Of a DNA stretch of 64,000 bases, positions 63,638-64,000 are shown piece by piece. The notes under the pieces were generated by a model that was not told the DNA's origin, ran no database searches, and saw nothing but the letters and a program-made list of their open reading frames with translations. The translations under genes and the position numbers were made by a program. The first letter of the stretch is position 1, and each line of letters opens with the position of its first letter. The DNA comes from Phycisphaerales bacterium (GTDB lineage Bacteria > Planctomycetota > Phycisphaerae > UBA1845 > UTPLA1), in the NCBI GenBank assembly GCA_020639075.1, contig JACKHI010000001.1, positions 3,410,001 through 3,474,000 of the forward strand, written 5' to 3'.

Positions 63638-64000
63638 ATGCGGCTCGAAATCCGGTGCCTGCGCAACTCGGAAAGGCTCGACATGTTCAGATTGGTCAAT
63701 CTTGACGCTGGAACACGATTTTTCATGCTGCAGGAATTCCAACGCGACGTCGGCGAAGGGTCGCTATACATCAGTCCCCGTCTCAGTCCCGTCGGCCGCT
63801 CCGTCTATCAGAATCTGTTGCGGGACGCCCTCGACTCGGGCTCCCCTGAGTCCTTTGCCGCAGCGCTCGACAGCCCGCGCTACTTCAATCCGACGGAGAC
63901 GCGCGAAACACCCGGCGGTCACAAAGGCCGTGCGCGCGTCCCGACGACCGCCGCAGTCACGCTCGCAGAGGGCGAGTTCAATCGTTTCTACATTCGGGGA
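63638..64000 (+). CDS. Unidentified protein, 3' end outside window
   Basis: An open frame runs from ATG 63638 (or GTG 63635) to the last base without a stop, giving at least 121 residues. It has no signal peptide or membrane helix. Recognisable words are LVNLDAGTRFFMLQEF, LYISPRLSPVGRSVYQNLL and, at the edge, TLAEGEFNRFYIRG. Codon use is like that of the neighbouring genes. I do not recognise the family. It is divergent from the aminopeptidase lipoprotein across about 290 bases that hold no other gene. Confidence 0.6.
   Translation, partial: MRLEIRCLRNSERLDMFRLVNLDAGTRFFMLQEFQRDVGEGSLYISPRLSPVGRSVYQNLLRDALDSGSPESFAAALDSPRYFNPTETRETPGGHKGRARVPTTAAVTLAEGEFNRFYIRG

Noticed and set aside
1..64000. 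tRNA or rRNA genes
   Set aside because: No T-loop/acceptor combinations or conserved rRNA blocks were recognised. A covariance-model scan would be decisive but could not be run.

Overview
The window looks like chromosomal DNA from a member of the Planctomycetota, probably near the Phycisphaerae side of the phylum, although the class is an inference from protein style and not from a marker gene. The base composition is GC-rich. The envelope is Gram-negative (a BamA/Omp85 protein with POTRA repeats). Secreted proteins carry PEP-CTERM tails, a glycine-rich tail ending in an Arg cluster, dockerin-like calcium-binding ends and the cysteine-rich GACC module common in planctomycete exoproteins. No rRNA, tRNA, CRISPR array or prophage was recognised.

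Layout. 1-9.2 kb: the end of an NtrB-like kinase overlapping an NtrC-like sigma-54 activator, serS, a REP-associated transposase (RAYT1) between two 196-bp REP-pair repeats, two small membrane proteins, and a thiolase-fold / DUF35 / cupin cassette. 9.3-19.1 kb: a Sel1 repeat protein and FxsA divergent from BamA, a methyltransferase, a PhoR/PhoB-like two-component pair, a yeast Fcy1-type cytosine deaminase and an SMR exporter. 18.7-30.2 kb: two divergent accessory clusters. The minus-strand one has a WXG100-like protein, a coiled-coil protein, a 70-residue helical protein and a 1304-residue membrane FtsK/EccC-like ATPase, and resembles a reduced type VII secretion (ESX-like) locus. The plus-strand one has a DUF4178/zinc-ribbon membrane protein, a tiny exported protein, a DUF350 protein, a membrane-bound spermidine-synthase-like enzyme and a zinc-ribbon/YbjN-like protein.

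30.3-33.2 kb: a minus-strand beta-carbonic anhydrase, SulP transporter and universal stress protein set, probably for inorganic carbon or anion handling. 34-37 kb: a large multicopper oxidase fused to DNRLRE, GACC and dockerin-like modules. 37-43 kb: dnaK with a clear terminator, a second RAYT between inverted REP-pair repeats, and a di-heme cytochrome oxidoreductase. 42.6-61 kb: a secretome island with two PEP-CTERM proteins, a beta-helix/dockerin protein, a lipoprotein, an ICMT-like methyltransferase, a dockerin-tailed protein, a polytopic membrane protein and two giant paralogous beta-helix proteins. 61-64 kb: an O-methyltransferase, an HExxH aminopeptidase-like lipoprotein and the start of an unidentified gene cut by the window edge.

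The strongest candidate for an under-described system is the 18.7-30.2 kb divergent block. Second are the twin beta-helix proteins and the two RAYT/REP systems with different repeat families.
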